Source: Lunularia cruciata
Taxonomy: Eukaryota > Streptophyta > Marchantiopsida > Lunulariales > Lunulariaceae
Assembly: GCA_948567375.1 (NCBI GenBank)
Contig: OX419756.1
Span: 39,038,552-39,102,551 of the forward strand
DNA: 64,000 nucleotides
Reading direction: 5' to 3'
Shown: positions 1 to 9,343 of the stretch, piece after piece
How the letters are laid out: each line of letters starts with the position of its first letter
Numbering within the stretch: the first letter of the stretch is position 1
Notes under the pieces: generated by a model
Database searches by the model: none
What the model was told of the DNA's origin: nothing
The model's input: the letters and a program-made list of their open reading frames with translations, nothing else
Program-made: the position numbers and the translations under genes

Positions 1-51
1 CAATGTGAGTTTCCATTCTCCCATTTCTCTCCTTGGTCTCGGTTTTTAACA
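1..51 (+). repeat. Tail of the 5' LTR of the plus-strand chromovirus
   Basis: These 51 bases match the last 51 bases of the LTR that ends at 12,945, with about four differences, and end in CA like that LTR. They are followed directly by a tRNA primer-binding site, as expected for a 5' LTR. The rest of the LTR lies upstream of the window. The roughly 8% divergence over this short stretch suggests an old insertion. Confidence 0.85.
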
Positions 52-52
52 T

Positions 53-64
53 TGGTATTAGAGC
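53..64 (+). other. Primer-binding site (initiator Met tRNA type) of the chromovirus
   Basis: The sequence TGGTATTAGAGC lies one base after the LTR end. It differs by one base from TGGTATCAGAGC, the plant LTR-retrotransposon site complementary to initiator methionine tRNA. Position and sequence agree with priming of minus-strand cDNA synthesis in chromoviruses. Confidence 0.8.
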
Positions 65-322
65 AAGAATGGGATGGATGGAATTTATGGACCACCAAAT
101 CCACTTCTACCAAACCATTGGGATTTTCATATCCAAATATTACCCAATCACCGCTTCACACAATTCATCACCTCATACTTTGGACAAGATTTTCTACATA
201 TGATCATCATGTTTGAGGAACCCTTGATACTCCCGGTTGTCACTTATGGAGAAAGGTGGACATGTTGTATTTATGTGTTAATTAATTAGATAAATTGGGA
301 GTAGTAGGATAGAGTAGTAGCT

Positions 323-1541
323 ATGGCGGCAATACCAAACATTATCCTTGCGATGTAGCAACAAATTGAGCACCTTACTCAATTTTTGGATGAACGAGAC
401 CAACAACAACAAGAACATATAGAGAGAGCGCCAATCCGAGTTGGAGAAGATCTTATTTGATTTCCAAAACCCAAGGTGTTTGAAGGCAAGAATCTTCTGG
501 GCATAGTGGAGAATTTTGTGTTTGATTGCAAACATTACTTCAAAGCCACCAATCTTTAAGATGAATAGAAATATATTCTCTTGGCTTCGAGCCAATTGGA
601 TAGTGTGGCAAAACTTTGGTGGTGATTCCAAGTAGAGCGAGCTAAACGACAGGTTGTTGCACCAATCTTGACATGGACAGAATTCAAGGATGTAATACTT
701 GGTCAATTTCAAACTATAAATGCCACCCAAGCCGCACAAGATAAATTGGCAAAGTTGAAGCAGATTGGCTCCGTAAGAGGCTACATCACACATTTTCAAA
801 ACATCATCATGCAAATTCTAGATATACAAGAAGGAGAAGTTCTGGATTGATTTGTACAAGGATTGAAGTCATGAACCAAATTGGAGGTGACCATGCGAGA
901 ACCACAAAACATAGAAGAAGCCGTGTAATTGGCTGAGCGCTTTGATTACTTGGTTGCGACAACTTGGTCTCAACCTTGACTTACACCAAGCTTACTAATA
1001 CAATATGCATGGGTGGAAGAACCATCACCAATGGAGATTGATGTTATCCAACGGAGGCCACTTGGTGCAGTAGATAGAGAAAGATTGCAATAAAATGGAG
1101 GTTGTTTTTATTGTTGCCAAGTTGGACATCGCATTGTTGAATGTCCACTTAGGAATGGGTGACATCAACAAGTTGCCTAGATGGAGTTTTTGGAACCAAA
1201 TGATCAAGGAAACAAAGAATCCCAATAGGAGATTTCAAGCCATCTACTAGGAGCTTGATTAGTTCTAATGGGATTGAAGGCTCAACCTATGCAAGTTTAC
1301 TTCACTTGCAAGGTAGGATATCTAATCGGGGTTGTAGGATTTTGGTTGATTCTTGAAGTTTAGAGAATTGCATGTCTATGCAAGTAGCAAAGAAATTGGG
1401 TATTCTTATCAAGCCAATGATTGGAAGTAGTTTGATGATGGCAAATGGTAGAAAGGGTTATGCATTCCCTACCTTGCATCCTGTTACTTTCAAAGTTGGG
1501 AAGGAGTATTTGGAGTGTATAAGGTTTGTAGTGGCACCTTC
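323..1541 (+). pseudogene. Decayed Gag and start of protease of the chromovirus
   Basis: A Gag-like reading begins with ATG at 323 and is broken by several in-frame stops, for example near 351, 460 and 848. The segment around 668-850 reads as a retrotransposon gag domain (PILTWTEFKDVIL, then GYITHFQNII). A CX2CX4HX4C zinc knuckle (CFYCCQVGHRIVEC) lies near 1,100-1,145. The aspartic protease follows near 1,330-1,541; its catalytic motif has a TGA directly after Asp-Ser, where Gly is expected. The protease frame is cut at 1,541 by the nested minus-strand element and resumes at 9,344. No working product can be made. Confidence 0.82.
1538..1541. repeat. Target-site duplication, left copy (CTTC)
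   Basis: CTTC directly precedes the left LTR and recurs directly after the right LTR at 9,340-9,343. Taking out the element and one CTTC rejoins the host chromovirus protease frame across the site, which supports a true 4-bp duplication. Ty3/gypsy elements usually make 5 bp, so four is slightly unusual. Confidence 0.8.
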
Positions 1542-2218
1542 TGTGAGCCGGCCTGTCTCTCACTCAGGATGAACCTCTGATGGCTATTATGGTAGCGCAC
1601 CATGGACTAAGAAGGCAAGGAACCCCAACTCCATCATACTCCTCCAAGGCTAACACTCCAAGGCTCAAGACATTGCTCACTAGAGAACTCAATGAGAGAG
1701 AGATAGTTGCAAATGAAAGGATGATGAGTACCTCCTCACTCCTTGTTTATATACTTGTGAAATAGTTACGTACCAAAGTTACTAATTACCGTAGTAACTC
1801 AAGTTACTAGACTAAAAGTCAAGTAAAGTCAAAAAGTAGAAAGGAATATCCATTCACATGGGCATATTCCCCTTATCTTGACCCAACCACTAAAGCAAGG
1901 ATTCCTTCACATGGGCTATCCTTGGACTAAAGAAGAATCCAAAACAAAAAGGCTTGCGGGCCCAAGAGTTCTCAACTCTTTCCCCAAAGCCAAACACCTA
2001 GGAATAATACCAAGTCAACACACTAAAATCCAAAATAGTGGTGCTCATCTTTTCTACTTCCTCTAAAGTAAGGTCCCATCTATCTTAGCTATGACTAACT
2101 TTAGCTAACCATGACTAATATAGAACCATCCTTTATCTCTATAAATAATATCTCTTAAGTACTTGTAATACCAAGCTAAATATCACAATACCACACACAT
2201 GCACAAATGGGTGTTACA
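1542..2218 (-). repeat. 3' LTR of the young Ty3/gypsy element
   Basis: 677 bp, identical by eye to 8,663-9,339. Termini are TG...CA on either strand. A TATA-like TATATAAAC lies on the minus strand at 1,745-1,753, about 200 bp from the inner end. A diverged, truncated relative of this LTR lies at about 38,831-39,407. Confidence 0.95.
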
Positions 2219-2230
2219 TTTACCCCCGGA
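2219..2230 (-). other. Polypurine tract of the young Ty3/gypsy element
   Basis: On the minus strand TCCGGGGGTAAA lies directly before the 3' LTR. This is the normal place and composition of the plus-strand DNA primer of LTR retrotransposons. Confidence 0.75.
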
Positions 2231-2266
2231 CTAAGTTTTCACTTTGTCCTCAAAGTGAAGGTCTCT

Positions 2267-5200
2267 CTACCTTCTATGGTACATCTTCAACTTATCATGG
2301 TTAATCCTATCAAAGTGTCTTCCTCCCAACTCCTTGAGATCATAGGTGTAATTGCCACACACCTTCTCTACTATGAAAGGTCCAAAGTACTTAGGCAAAA
2401 ACTTCTTTTGCACTCTCTTGAATCGAATGGAATCAAACAACATTACCCAATCACCTTCTTTGAAAGGCTCCACCTTCTTCTTGCCTTGCCTCTTGTCATA
2501 GCTCTCCTTTTGTTTCCTTTGGGCTTGCTCCACTCGAACCATAGCAACTGCTCTTGCCTCTTCCAACTCCATGAGTTGATCCTTCCTTGACTTCCCTGCA
2601 TCACTTCCTTGTGCTTTCTTCAATCTCCTATGAATGCTTTGGAAGGTAGGAAGATCAAAGTGAATAGGTAAGGTAGACTCAATACCATACACCAATTGGA
2701 ATGGAGAATATCCAGTGGAAGTCTTCATGGTTGTCCTATACTCCCACAAAACTGCATGAATCCTCTTGTCCCAATGATGTTTAGCCCCCTCCATTTCTGC
2801 ATCTTTGGCCAACATCATGCACAAGGTCTGATTGGTTCTCTCTGCCAAGCCATTGGAATTTGGCTTATAGGATGTAGTTACTCTATGTGTGATTGAGAAA
2901 TGTCGTAGCATGGCTGTAGTAATGCTTCCTGTAAACTCTCCTCCTCTATCAGAAACCAACTCCAAAGGGCATCCAAACCTAGTGATAATGCGTTCATAAA
3001 GAAATCTACCCACTTCATCTTCATTCTTGTCCCTCAATGGTCTAGCCTCAACCCACTTGGTAAGGTAATCAGTAACTACCACAATGTACCGATTGTTCCT
3101 TGGGGTTCTATTGAGAGGTCCTACAAAATCAATTCCCCACTTCTCAAAAGGTCCTAGCAATGGAATTGATCTAAGTGGTGGAGTGGATGTAGACTTTCTA
3201 GCAAAAGCTTGACAAACATGACAAGTTTTGCAATAATCAAGACAATCCTTGAAAATCCCTCTCCAATGGTAACCTGCATCTAGAATCTTGAAAGCAGTCA
3301 CCTTTCCTGCAAAGTGTCCTCCACATACTAAACCTTCATGAAACTCCTTTATGAGTAGGATAGACTCTTCCTTACCCACTGCTCTTCGAAGTAGACCATC
3401 TGCTCCTTGGTGAAAAAGAATATCCTCCACCATTGTGTAAGGTCTAGATCTTGCTGCAAGGGCCTTCCTCTCCCTAGCATGCATCCCTTCTGGATAGTTA
3501 CCTCTTGTCACAAAATCCACAATCTCCTTGTACTCCATTGGAATCTCTTGAGTGACTGAGATTGTCATGAGCTCCTCATCCGGGAAGGAATCATCTACTG
3601 GCTCATCTCCATCATGATCATAGGCTCTAGATAACAAATCAGCATTTGCATGTTTCTTTCCTGGCCTATCCTCAATTGTGTAGTCATACTCAGACAAGAG
3701 TATCATCCACCTTGCTAGTCTCCCTTCAACATTAGGCTTGTTGAAGATGTACTTCAAAGCCTTGTGATCCGTGACAATTGTGGCTTTCCCTCCAATCAAG
3801 TAGTGTCTAAACTTCTTGAGACCAAAGATCACTGCCAACCCTTCTCTCTCTGTGACAGAGTAGTTCTTCTCTGCTGAAACCATCTGCCTACTAGCATAAG
3901 CTATTGGATGATCATGCCCATCTTGGTCTAATTGACTAAGAGTGCATCCTATAGCTACATTAGAAGCATCAGTGTAGAGGATGAAAGGCTTACTCCAATC
4001 AGGTTTAGCAAGAATTGGAGCTACAACAAGGGATTGCTTGAGCTCCTCAAAAGCTTTGAGAGCCTCCTTGTCTTCCAAAATCACCATGTAATCTACACCC
4101 TTCTTCATGTAGATGGTCAATGCATAAGCCTTGTTGGAAAATGAGAAGATGAACCTCCTATAGTACCCAACCATTCCCAAGAATTGGCGTAACTTTGTCA
4201 AGCTTGAAGGGAATGGAAGGTCTGAGATTTTCCTCACCTTCTCAGGATCAACTGCTATTCCATCCTTGGAGATGATGTGCCCCAAAAGTAGACCTTCTTC
4301 ACATCCAAAAATGCACTTCTCTGGGTTGAGTGATGCATTTTCCTCATCCAAGCGTTGCAAGACTTTGATTAGGTGCTCAAAGTGCTCCTCCTTGCTCCCA
4401 TAGACACAAAAGTCATCAATGAAATCTCTCACAAATTTCCCAATGAAAGGTTCAAATACCTTGTTCATGAACCGTTGGAATGTGGCTGGAGCATTGCAAA
4501 GCCCAAAAGGCATGACCTTGAAAGCGTAAGTTCCCCAAGGTGTGGTGAATGTGGTGAGTTGTTGATGCTCTGGTGCAATCTTTATTTGGTTATATCCACT
4601 ATAACCATCTCCAAAACTGTACCTCTCATGACCTGCAACCTCCTCCAAGATCTCATCAATGAATGGCAATGGGTAGTAGTCCTTCTTGGTAACAGCATTA
4701 AGCTTCTTGTAATCCACACATACCCGAAGCTTGCCATTCTTTTTCTTCACAATGACAATTGGAGACACCCATTCTGAATTCTCCACCTCAAAGATAAATC
4801 CAGCCTCCTTGAGCTTATCAATCTCCTCCTTCACAACCAAAGATATTGGTGGGCTAATGCGACGTTGCTTTTGGCGGATTGGTCTTGCATGTGACTCCAC
4901 CTCTATCTTGTGCTCCTCCAAGGTGACTTCCTTCAAATCCTTGTAACTAAAAGCAAACACATGGATGAACTTGCGGAAAATCTCCTCAAATCTCACCTTC
5001 TCCTCCTTGGTAACATTTGGGCCATACTTGAGGGTAGATAACCTTCTCTCTACCTCCTCAAGTGTCAATGGTGATTTATCTGGGTCCTTCAAAACCTCTG
5101 GCTTAGGTGCAAAATCCATAGCACACAAGGGATACACATCTGAATCAGATTCAGATTCATCTTCCTCCGTGGAAGTCTCCTCTTCCATGCTTGTGTCCAC

Positions 5201-7093
5201 ACCTGAAGCTCCTTCTTCAGAATCTGATTCCCAATAATTAGAAGATGGGGTATCTGAATGTGAAGTGTTGGTGGTGTTAGTCACAGGAACAGTGACTCTA
5301 TGGTTTGATGGCCCAATCCTCAAGTACCCTTTGTGCCATCGATCAGTTGTGCGTGCTGCTCTCAACCATGGCCTCCCAAGAAGTAAGTCATAGCTTGAAT
5401 CCTTCAAGACTTGGAAAGTCATGAGATTTTGAACTCCCATAACTGAAACTACCACCTTATCCATCACCCCTACTGGTCGAACTTGTTGCTTGTTTGCCAT
5501 GCTCACCACAAATGTTGAAGGTCTTGAGGGTATCATACCCAACTTCTTCATCAACCTTTCTGACATGGCATTCACTGCTGATCCTCCATCAACCAATGCA
5601 TCCTTGATGTTGTGACCATTCACTCTCACATCAATCTTGGAGGCATATTCACAAGCCTCCCATGGTGCTGGCTTGGCATCCACCACCCCCATTGATACTG
5701 GAACTTTTGCCTTCTTCTTCTTTTTGCTCCTTGTAGAACTCAAACCACCTCTAAGCTCCTTTCTCAAGGTAGGGTTCAAAGCAATTAATTGGCCCACTGT
5801 GATGTTAGCCTTGTGACTACCAACATCCTCCAACACATTGTAGTTCCATTGTTGCTTTGAGATCAAGAAGTCCTCCATCCCCAACTTCTTCCTTGGAGTC
5901 TTTGTTGTTGATGGTGTTGAGGTGCGAGTGCTCCTAGTAGACATAGGAGTATCCTTGCTTGAAGTAAATCCTTGAGAAGAGTGAACATCCTCTGCAAAAC
6001 GAGCTCTCTTCTTCTCTTGTGCCAAAAGCTCCAAATTAAGACCCTTGGAGTTTGAGCACTCTCCCTTCTCATACTTGCTCTCAACCACATCTATGGATGC
6101 TATCCCCTTACCTTTGTTGGGATTAGGAGCCACTTGGGTTTCACTACCTCCCTCTTTCCCTCTATTGGCTCCCTCATAACCCCTTCCTCCATGGTAAGTG
6201 GAATTTGGGCAATTCCTTTGGATATGGCCTCTTCCTCCACAACCAAAACAATTTCTATCATTGAAATTGTTGGCTGGTTGGCCTCCTCTATATGGATAGT
6301 TTCCATAACTCCTAGGTCCTCTCCCTACATTCTGATCCACCTCTCTCTTCTCCCATAGTTGCACCACATTGATCTTGAGATCCGCAAGTTGTTCTGTGAT
6401 GGTTTGGAGTGGATCTTTTGGTGGAGGTGCAAGAATTGGAGCAACTACTACTTGTGGTGCAACCCTTGTCACCAAAGTATCAGAAGTTCCACCATACTTG
6501 TAGCCTTGAGGAGGATGCACAACCTCCTTCACCACCAAATCACTCTCATCCCCTTCCAAACTCTCCTCCATACTAATTGCGATCTTGATAGTTTCAACCT
6601 TGGAAGAAGGTTTCTCATATCTCACCTTGCTTCTAATTTGTGGTCTCAATCCTCCCACAAAATTCTTGGTGAGCATGGCCCCTATGCCAATCATTGTAGT
6701 CTCCACATCATCCCCACCCTTCCTCAACACTATGCGAAATCTGGACTCCAACTTTTCCACTCTTTCCACATAGACCCTCACTTTCTCTCCATCTCCTTGC
6801 TTGAGAAATGTAACCTCACTCATCAATCTCTCATAACTCTCATCAGGAAGAAAGTTCTCAATGAGTGCTGAAGTCAAAGTCTCCCAAGACTCCTCTTCCC
6901 CCTCTCTCCTCTCTCTCTTTTGGTATTCTGACTCATACCATGTAAGTGCTGCATCCTCAAAGAAATCTGGTAATAATGAGGCCCACTCATTCTTCCTCCT
7001 CTCATTGTTTCCTATGCAAGCTCTCTTGAAGTCTCTCACAAAGGCCTCCACATCTTCTCCATCCTTGCCAAAGAAAACCGGAAGTTTCCCCAT
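2267..7093 (-). CDS. Gag-Pol polyprotein of the young Ty3/gypsy element, 1,608 aa, intact
   Basis: One uninterrupted ORF codes for all enzymes needed for retrotransposition. In order: a Gag capsid region (about residues 1-190); a CX2CX4HX4C zinc knuckle (CFGCGGRGHIQRNC, near 281); a serine/threonine-rich linker; an aspartic protease with DGGS as its active-site motif near 500 and YDLLLGRPW near 575; a reverse transcriptase with YPLPFIDEIL near 809 and FIDDF as the YxDD-box variant near 892; RNase H with YTDAS near 1,040 and TDHKAL near 1,109; an integrase zinc finger of HHCC type (about 1,250-1,295); and an integrase core with GIDF, SDRG and AERT, the last two acidic residues exactly 35 apart. 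The C-terminus has a GPY/F-like KYFGPF motif but no chromodomain. Gag and Pol are fused in one frame. No stop or frameshift is seen, so the copy looks competent. Confidence 0.95.
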   Translation of the reverse strand: MGKLPVFFGKDGEDVEAFVRDFKRACIGNNERRKNEWASLLPDFFEDAALTWYESEYQKRERREGEEESWETLTSALIENFLPDESYERLMSEVTFLKQGDGEKVRVYVERVEKLESRFRIVLRKGGDDVETTMIGIGAMLTKNFVGGLRPQIRSKVRYEKPSSKVETIKIAISMEESLEGDESDLVVKEVVHPPQGYKYGGTSDTLVTRVAPQVVVAPILAPPPKDPLQTITEQLADLKINVVQLWEKREVDQNVGRGPRSYGNYPYRGGQPANNFNDRNCFGCGGRGHIQRNCPNSTYHGGRGYEGANRGKEGGSETQVAPNPNKGKGIASIDVVESKYEKGECSNSKGLNLELLAQEKKRARFAEDVHSSQGFTSSKDTPMSTRSTRTSTPSTTKTPRKKLGMEDFLISKQQWNYNVLEDVGSHKANITVGQLIALNPTLRKELRGGLSSTRSKKKKKAKVPVSMGVVDAKPAPWEACEYASKIDVRVNGHNIKDALVDGGSAVNAMSERLMKKLGMIPSRPSTFVVSMANKQQVRPVGVMDKVVVSVMGVQNLMTFQVLKDSSYDLLLGRPWLRAARTTDRWHKGYLRIGPSNHRVTVPVTNTTNTSHSDTPSSNYWESDSEEGASGVDTSMEEETSTEEDESESDSDVYPLCAMDFAPKPEVLKDPDKSPLTLEEVERRLSTLKYGPNVTKEEKVRFEEIFRKFIHVFAFSYKDLKEVTLEEHKIEVESHARPIRQKQRRISPPISLVVKEEIDKLKEAGFIFEVENSEWVSPIVIVKKKNGKLRVCVDYKKLNAVTKKDYYPLPFIDEILEEVAGHERYSFGDGYSGYNQIKIAPEHQQLTTFTTPWGTYAFKVMPFGLCNAPATFQRFMNKVFEPFIGKFVRDFIDDFCVYGSKEEHFEHLIKVLQRLDEENASLNPEKCIFGCEEGLLLGHIISKDGIAVDPEKVRKISDLPFPSSLTKLRQFLGMVGYYRRFIFSFSNKAYALTIYMKKGVDYMVILEDKEALKAFEELKQSLVVAPILAKPDWSKPFILYTDASNVAIGCTLSQLDQDGHDHPIAYASRQMVSAEKNYSVTEREGLAVIFGLKKFRHYLIGGKATIVTDHKALKYIFNKPNVEGRLARWMILLSEYDYTIEDRPGKKHANADLLSRAYDHDGDEPVDDSFPDEELMTISVTQEIPMEYKEIVDFVTRGNYPEGMHARERKALAARSRPYTMVEDILFHQGADGLLRRAVGKEESILLIKEFHEGLVCGGHFAGKVTAFKILDAGYHWRGIFKDCLDYCKTCHVCQAFARKSTSTPPLRSIPLLGPFEKWGIDFVGPLNRTPRNNRYIVVVTDYLTKWVEARPLRDKNEDEVGRFLYERIITRFGCPLELVSDRGGEFTGSITTAMLRHFSITHRVTTSYKPNSNGLAERTNQTLCMMLAKDAEMEGAKHHWDKRIHAVLWEYRTTMKTSTGYSPFQLVYGIESTLPIHFDLPTFQSIHRRLKKAQGSDAGKSRKDQLMELEEARAVAMVRVEQAQRKQKESYDKRQGKKKVEPFKEGDWVMLFDSIRFKRVQKKFLPKYFGPFIVEKVCGNYTYDLKELGGRHFDRINHDKLKMYHRR

Positions 7094-7328
7094 CTTAACC
7101 CCTCACTATCTTTCTTTTCTCTTAATTTTTTTTTTCTCTTTTCTTTTCTCTCACTCTATTACTAATAGAGTATATACATGACTAACACCATCTGAGAATA
7201 ATCCACTCTAGAGAACACAAAAGGTTCAGGTTGCTCCAAGATTTCTATAGCAACATCAAATCCTAGAGTGCATATTAATCTAACTCTCATGGATAGTTTA
7301 TCCATAAGTTGAAAGATTATCTCCATCA

Positions 7329-7802
7329 CTAATCTTGAGAACTAGCTGATGAAGGTGGTAGTATTTCTGTAGCTGTACTAAGACTCTCTCCAAGATCCTT
7401 CACCAAAGTTTCCAAAAGTGCTTTTACTCCACTACACTCATGTCCTTTTGGAAGTCCTTCAACTCCACAAACCTCACACAACTCCTTGGTCTTAGATCTT
7501 CTCCCTCCCAATCTTGGTGAAGAAGGTCCAACATGCAAACCCAAGTCAAGTAAGCCTCTCCTTTCCCTCAATCTCTTGCTCTCAAAGGTTAATGGACATG
7601 AACTTGCCTTATGTCCCTTCTCTCCACATAGAAAGCACTTAGACTCACTCTTTCCTCCAAGTGGTGTAGGTTTTTGGATCCTCTCAACACTCTCTTCAAA
7701 TTCTATTGTAAACTCTCTTTTCCTCAAATCCACCCCTACAATCACCTCAAACCCTTGGGGAACCTTGCATAATCTCAATTTCCACTCTTGATGACCCTCC
7801 AT
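7329..7802 (-). CDS. Extra zinc-knuckle ORF upstream of gag-pol (about 157 aa)
   Basis: The ORF lies in the leader between the 5' LTR and gag-pol, same strand, ending 235 bp before the gag-pol start. An in-frame TGA lies just upstream of a GTG at 7,826, so the first good start is ATG at 7,802. It holds a retroviral-type CX2CX4HX4C knuckle (CFLCGEKGHKASSC) and a second cysteine motif of form CEVCG...GHEC about 50 residues on. The basic, charged composition suits nucleic-acid binding. I do not recognise it as a known accessory protein. It could be a separate Gag-like protein, a remnant of an ancestral gag or a captured fragment. Its openness in a young element argues against chance, but translation is unproven. 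Confidence 0.55.
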   Translation of the reverse strand: MEGHQEWKLRLCKVPQGFEVIVGVDLRKREFTIEFEESVERIQKPTPLGGKSESKCFLCGEKGHKASSCPLTFESKRLRERRGLLDLGLHVGPSSPRLGGRRSKTKELCEVCGVEGLPKGHECSGVKALLETLVKDLGESLSTATEILPPSSASSQD

Positions 7803-8640
7803 GTTCCCAAAGATGAATCTAAACACTCAAACATGCTTTTTGTTGATCTCAAACTTCTCATGCATGAGATCTCCACTCTGCAGAATTGACCCTTCCTCAC
7901 AATGTCACTCAAATCTCCCAACGAATATGTCACAGTCCTCTGAAATTTTCCACACTTGATCAGAACTCTAGGGCGTCCCTCCCTGCAAAATTTTAGATCT
8001 TTTCATCAAGCCATTTGGCCTAGACACCTTTCTATTCAGCACCCATATTTCAGATTTGGTCTGAAAACCACCCCCCTCACTTCAAAAACTCATAACGCAC
8101 TGCGCAAAAATGATCTCTCTCTAATTTTTGTGGCACCAGGTAGGATACAATGCATTGAATTTTCTTGGAAATTTTCAGGACAATTCACTAAAAATTGAAG
8201 AAATGGCAGACTCTGTACAATTTTCCAGAGAGCATGCAGTTGCGGGAGCACTTTACCCTATCAACTTTCAAAAATTCTAGCCCAGTGCGCATAGAAGCTC
8301 TCTCAATAATTTGAAGTGTGCTAACTGAAAGATAACCCAAGCTATCATGTGTAGAAATCTCAAGTCCAGATCTCAAACTTGAGATTTTGCCCAAAATCAC
8401 CTTAATCCCCAAAATTTGCAATCCACCTCACACAATCTCTCCAATTCCTCTCATGTGTACAAGATGTACAAAATCACCTCAAAGACATCATAATGAACTA
8501 CAGGGTATACAAATGGATCTTGGTTCTCTAACATAAGTTCAGCCCTCTCCTCTCCTAATGTTCTCTCCAAGTGAGCTCTCATAGCCTCCTTCTGCCTAAT
8601 GTAGAATTGGACGCGGAACATTATCTTGCCTTCTAGAGAG
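7803..8640 (-). other. Leader of the young Ty3/gypsy element, no gene seen
   Basis: About 840 bp between the primer-binding site and the small zinc-knuckle ORF. It has only short ORFs, none recognisable. It probably serves as 5' untranslated RNA with packaging signals, but nothing in the sequence proves this. Confidence 0.5.
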
Positions 8641-8658
8641 GTCCCGGCAACGGAACCA
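8641..8658 (-). other. Primer-binding site (Asp tRNA type) of the young Ty3/gypsy element
   Basis: On the minus strand TGGTTCCGTTGCCGGGAC begins four bases after the 5' LTR. It matches the site used with plant Asp tRNA (TGGCGCCGTTGCCGGGG) apart from GC to TT near the start and the last base. Asp-tRNA priming is common in Tat and Athila elements. Confidence 0.75.
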
Positions 8659-8662
8659 AAAA

Positions 8663-9339
8663 TGTGAGCCGGCCTGTCTCTCACTCAGGATGAACCTCTG
8701 ATGGCTATTATGGTAGCGCACCATGGACTAAGAAGGCAAGGAACCCCAACTCCATCATACTCCTCCAAGGCTAACACTCCAAGGCTCAAGACATTGCTCA
8801 CTAGAGAACTCAATGAGAGAGAGATAGTTGCAAATGAAAGGATGATGAGTACCTCCTCACTCCTTGTTTATATACTTGTGAAATAGTTACGTACCAAAGT
8901 TACTAATTACCGTAGTAACTCAAGTTACTAGACTAAAAGTCAAGTAAAGTCAAAAAGTAGAAAGGAATATCCATTCACATGGGCATATTCCCCTTATCTT
9001 GACCCAACCACTAAAGCAAGGATTCCTTCACATGGGCTATCCTTGGACTAAAGAAGAATCCAAAACAAAAAGGCTTGCGGGCCCAAGAGTTCTCAACTCT
9101 TTCCCCAAAGCCAAACACCTAGGAATAATACCAAGTCAACACACTAAAATCCAAAATAGTGGTGCTCATCTTTTCTACTTCCTCTAAAGTAAGGTCCCAT
9201 CTATCTTAGCTATGACTAACTTTAGCTAACCATGACTAATATAGAACCATCCTTTATCTCTATAAATAATATCTCTTAAGTACTTGTAATACCAAGCTAA
9301 ATATCACAATACCACACACATGCACAAATGGGTGTTACA
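8663..9339 (-). repeat. 5' LTR (promoter LTR) of the young Ty3/gypsy element
   Basis: 677 bp, identical by eye to the 3' LTR. It should drive transcription of the element toward lower coordinates. The copy of the TATATAAAC box at 8,866-8,874 on the minus strand would put the RNA start roughly 170 bp before the LTR's inner end. Confidence 0.93.
8866..8874 (-). promoter_or_regulatory. TATA-like box in the 5' LTR
   Basis: The minus-strand motif TATATAAAC is the best TATA match in the LTR and lies in its inner third, as expected for a U3/R boundary. No transcript data are available. Confidence 0.45.
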
Positions 9340-9343
9340 CTTC
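9340..9343. repeat. Target-site duplication, right copy (CTTC)
   Basis: Directly abuts the 5' LTR of the young element and equals 1,538-1,541. The chromovirus protease continues from here. Confidence 0.8.

Larger units (their letters stand above)
1542..9339 (-). mobile_element. Intact, very young Ty3/gypsy LTR retrotransposon (no chromodomain)
   Basis: A complete 7.8-kb element inserted into the protease of an older chromovirus. It has two 677-bp LTRs (1,542-2,218 and 8,663-9,339) that I read as identical. On the minus strand they begin TGTAACACCC and end GGCTCACA. A 4-bp direct repeat, CTTC, flanks it at 1,538-1,541 and 9,340-9,343. The order on the minus strand is 5' LTR, tRNA-Asp-like primer site, a leader with a small zinc-knuckle ORF, a single 1,608-codon gag-pol, polypurine tract and 3' LTR. 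Identical LTRs and an unbroken ORF point to very recent transposition. The Asp-tRNA site and lack of a chromodomain suit the Tat/Athila side of plant Ty3/gypsy; the exact lineage is not settled. Confidence 0.93.

Noticed and set aside
74-289. 71-codon plus ORF after the chromovirus primer-binding site
   Set aside because: No Gag or other domain is recognisable. The Gag-like reading starts later, at 323, in another frame.
278-814. 178-codon minus ORF
   Set aside because: Antisense shadow of the decayed chromovirus gag; no domain and odd composition.
1580-2066. ORFs of 61 and 62 codons, repeated identically at 8,701-9,187
   Set aside because: They are repeated only because they lie in the two identical LTRs; LTRs are not expected to code for protein.
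2207-2590. 127-codon plus ORF and further plus ORFs to 7,181
   Set aside because: All lie antisense to the intact gag-pol of the young element and carry no independent signature.
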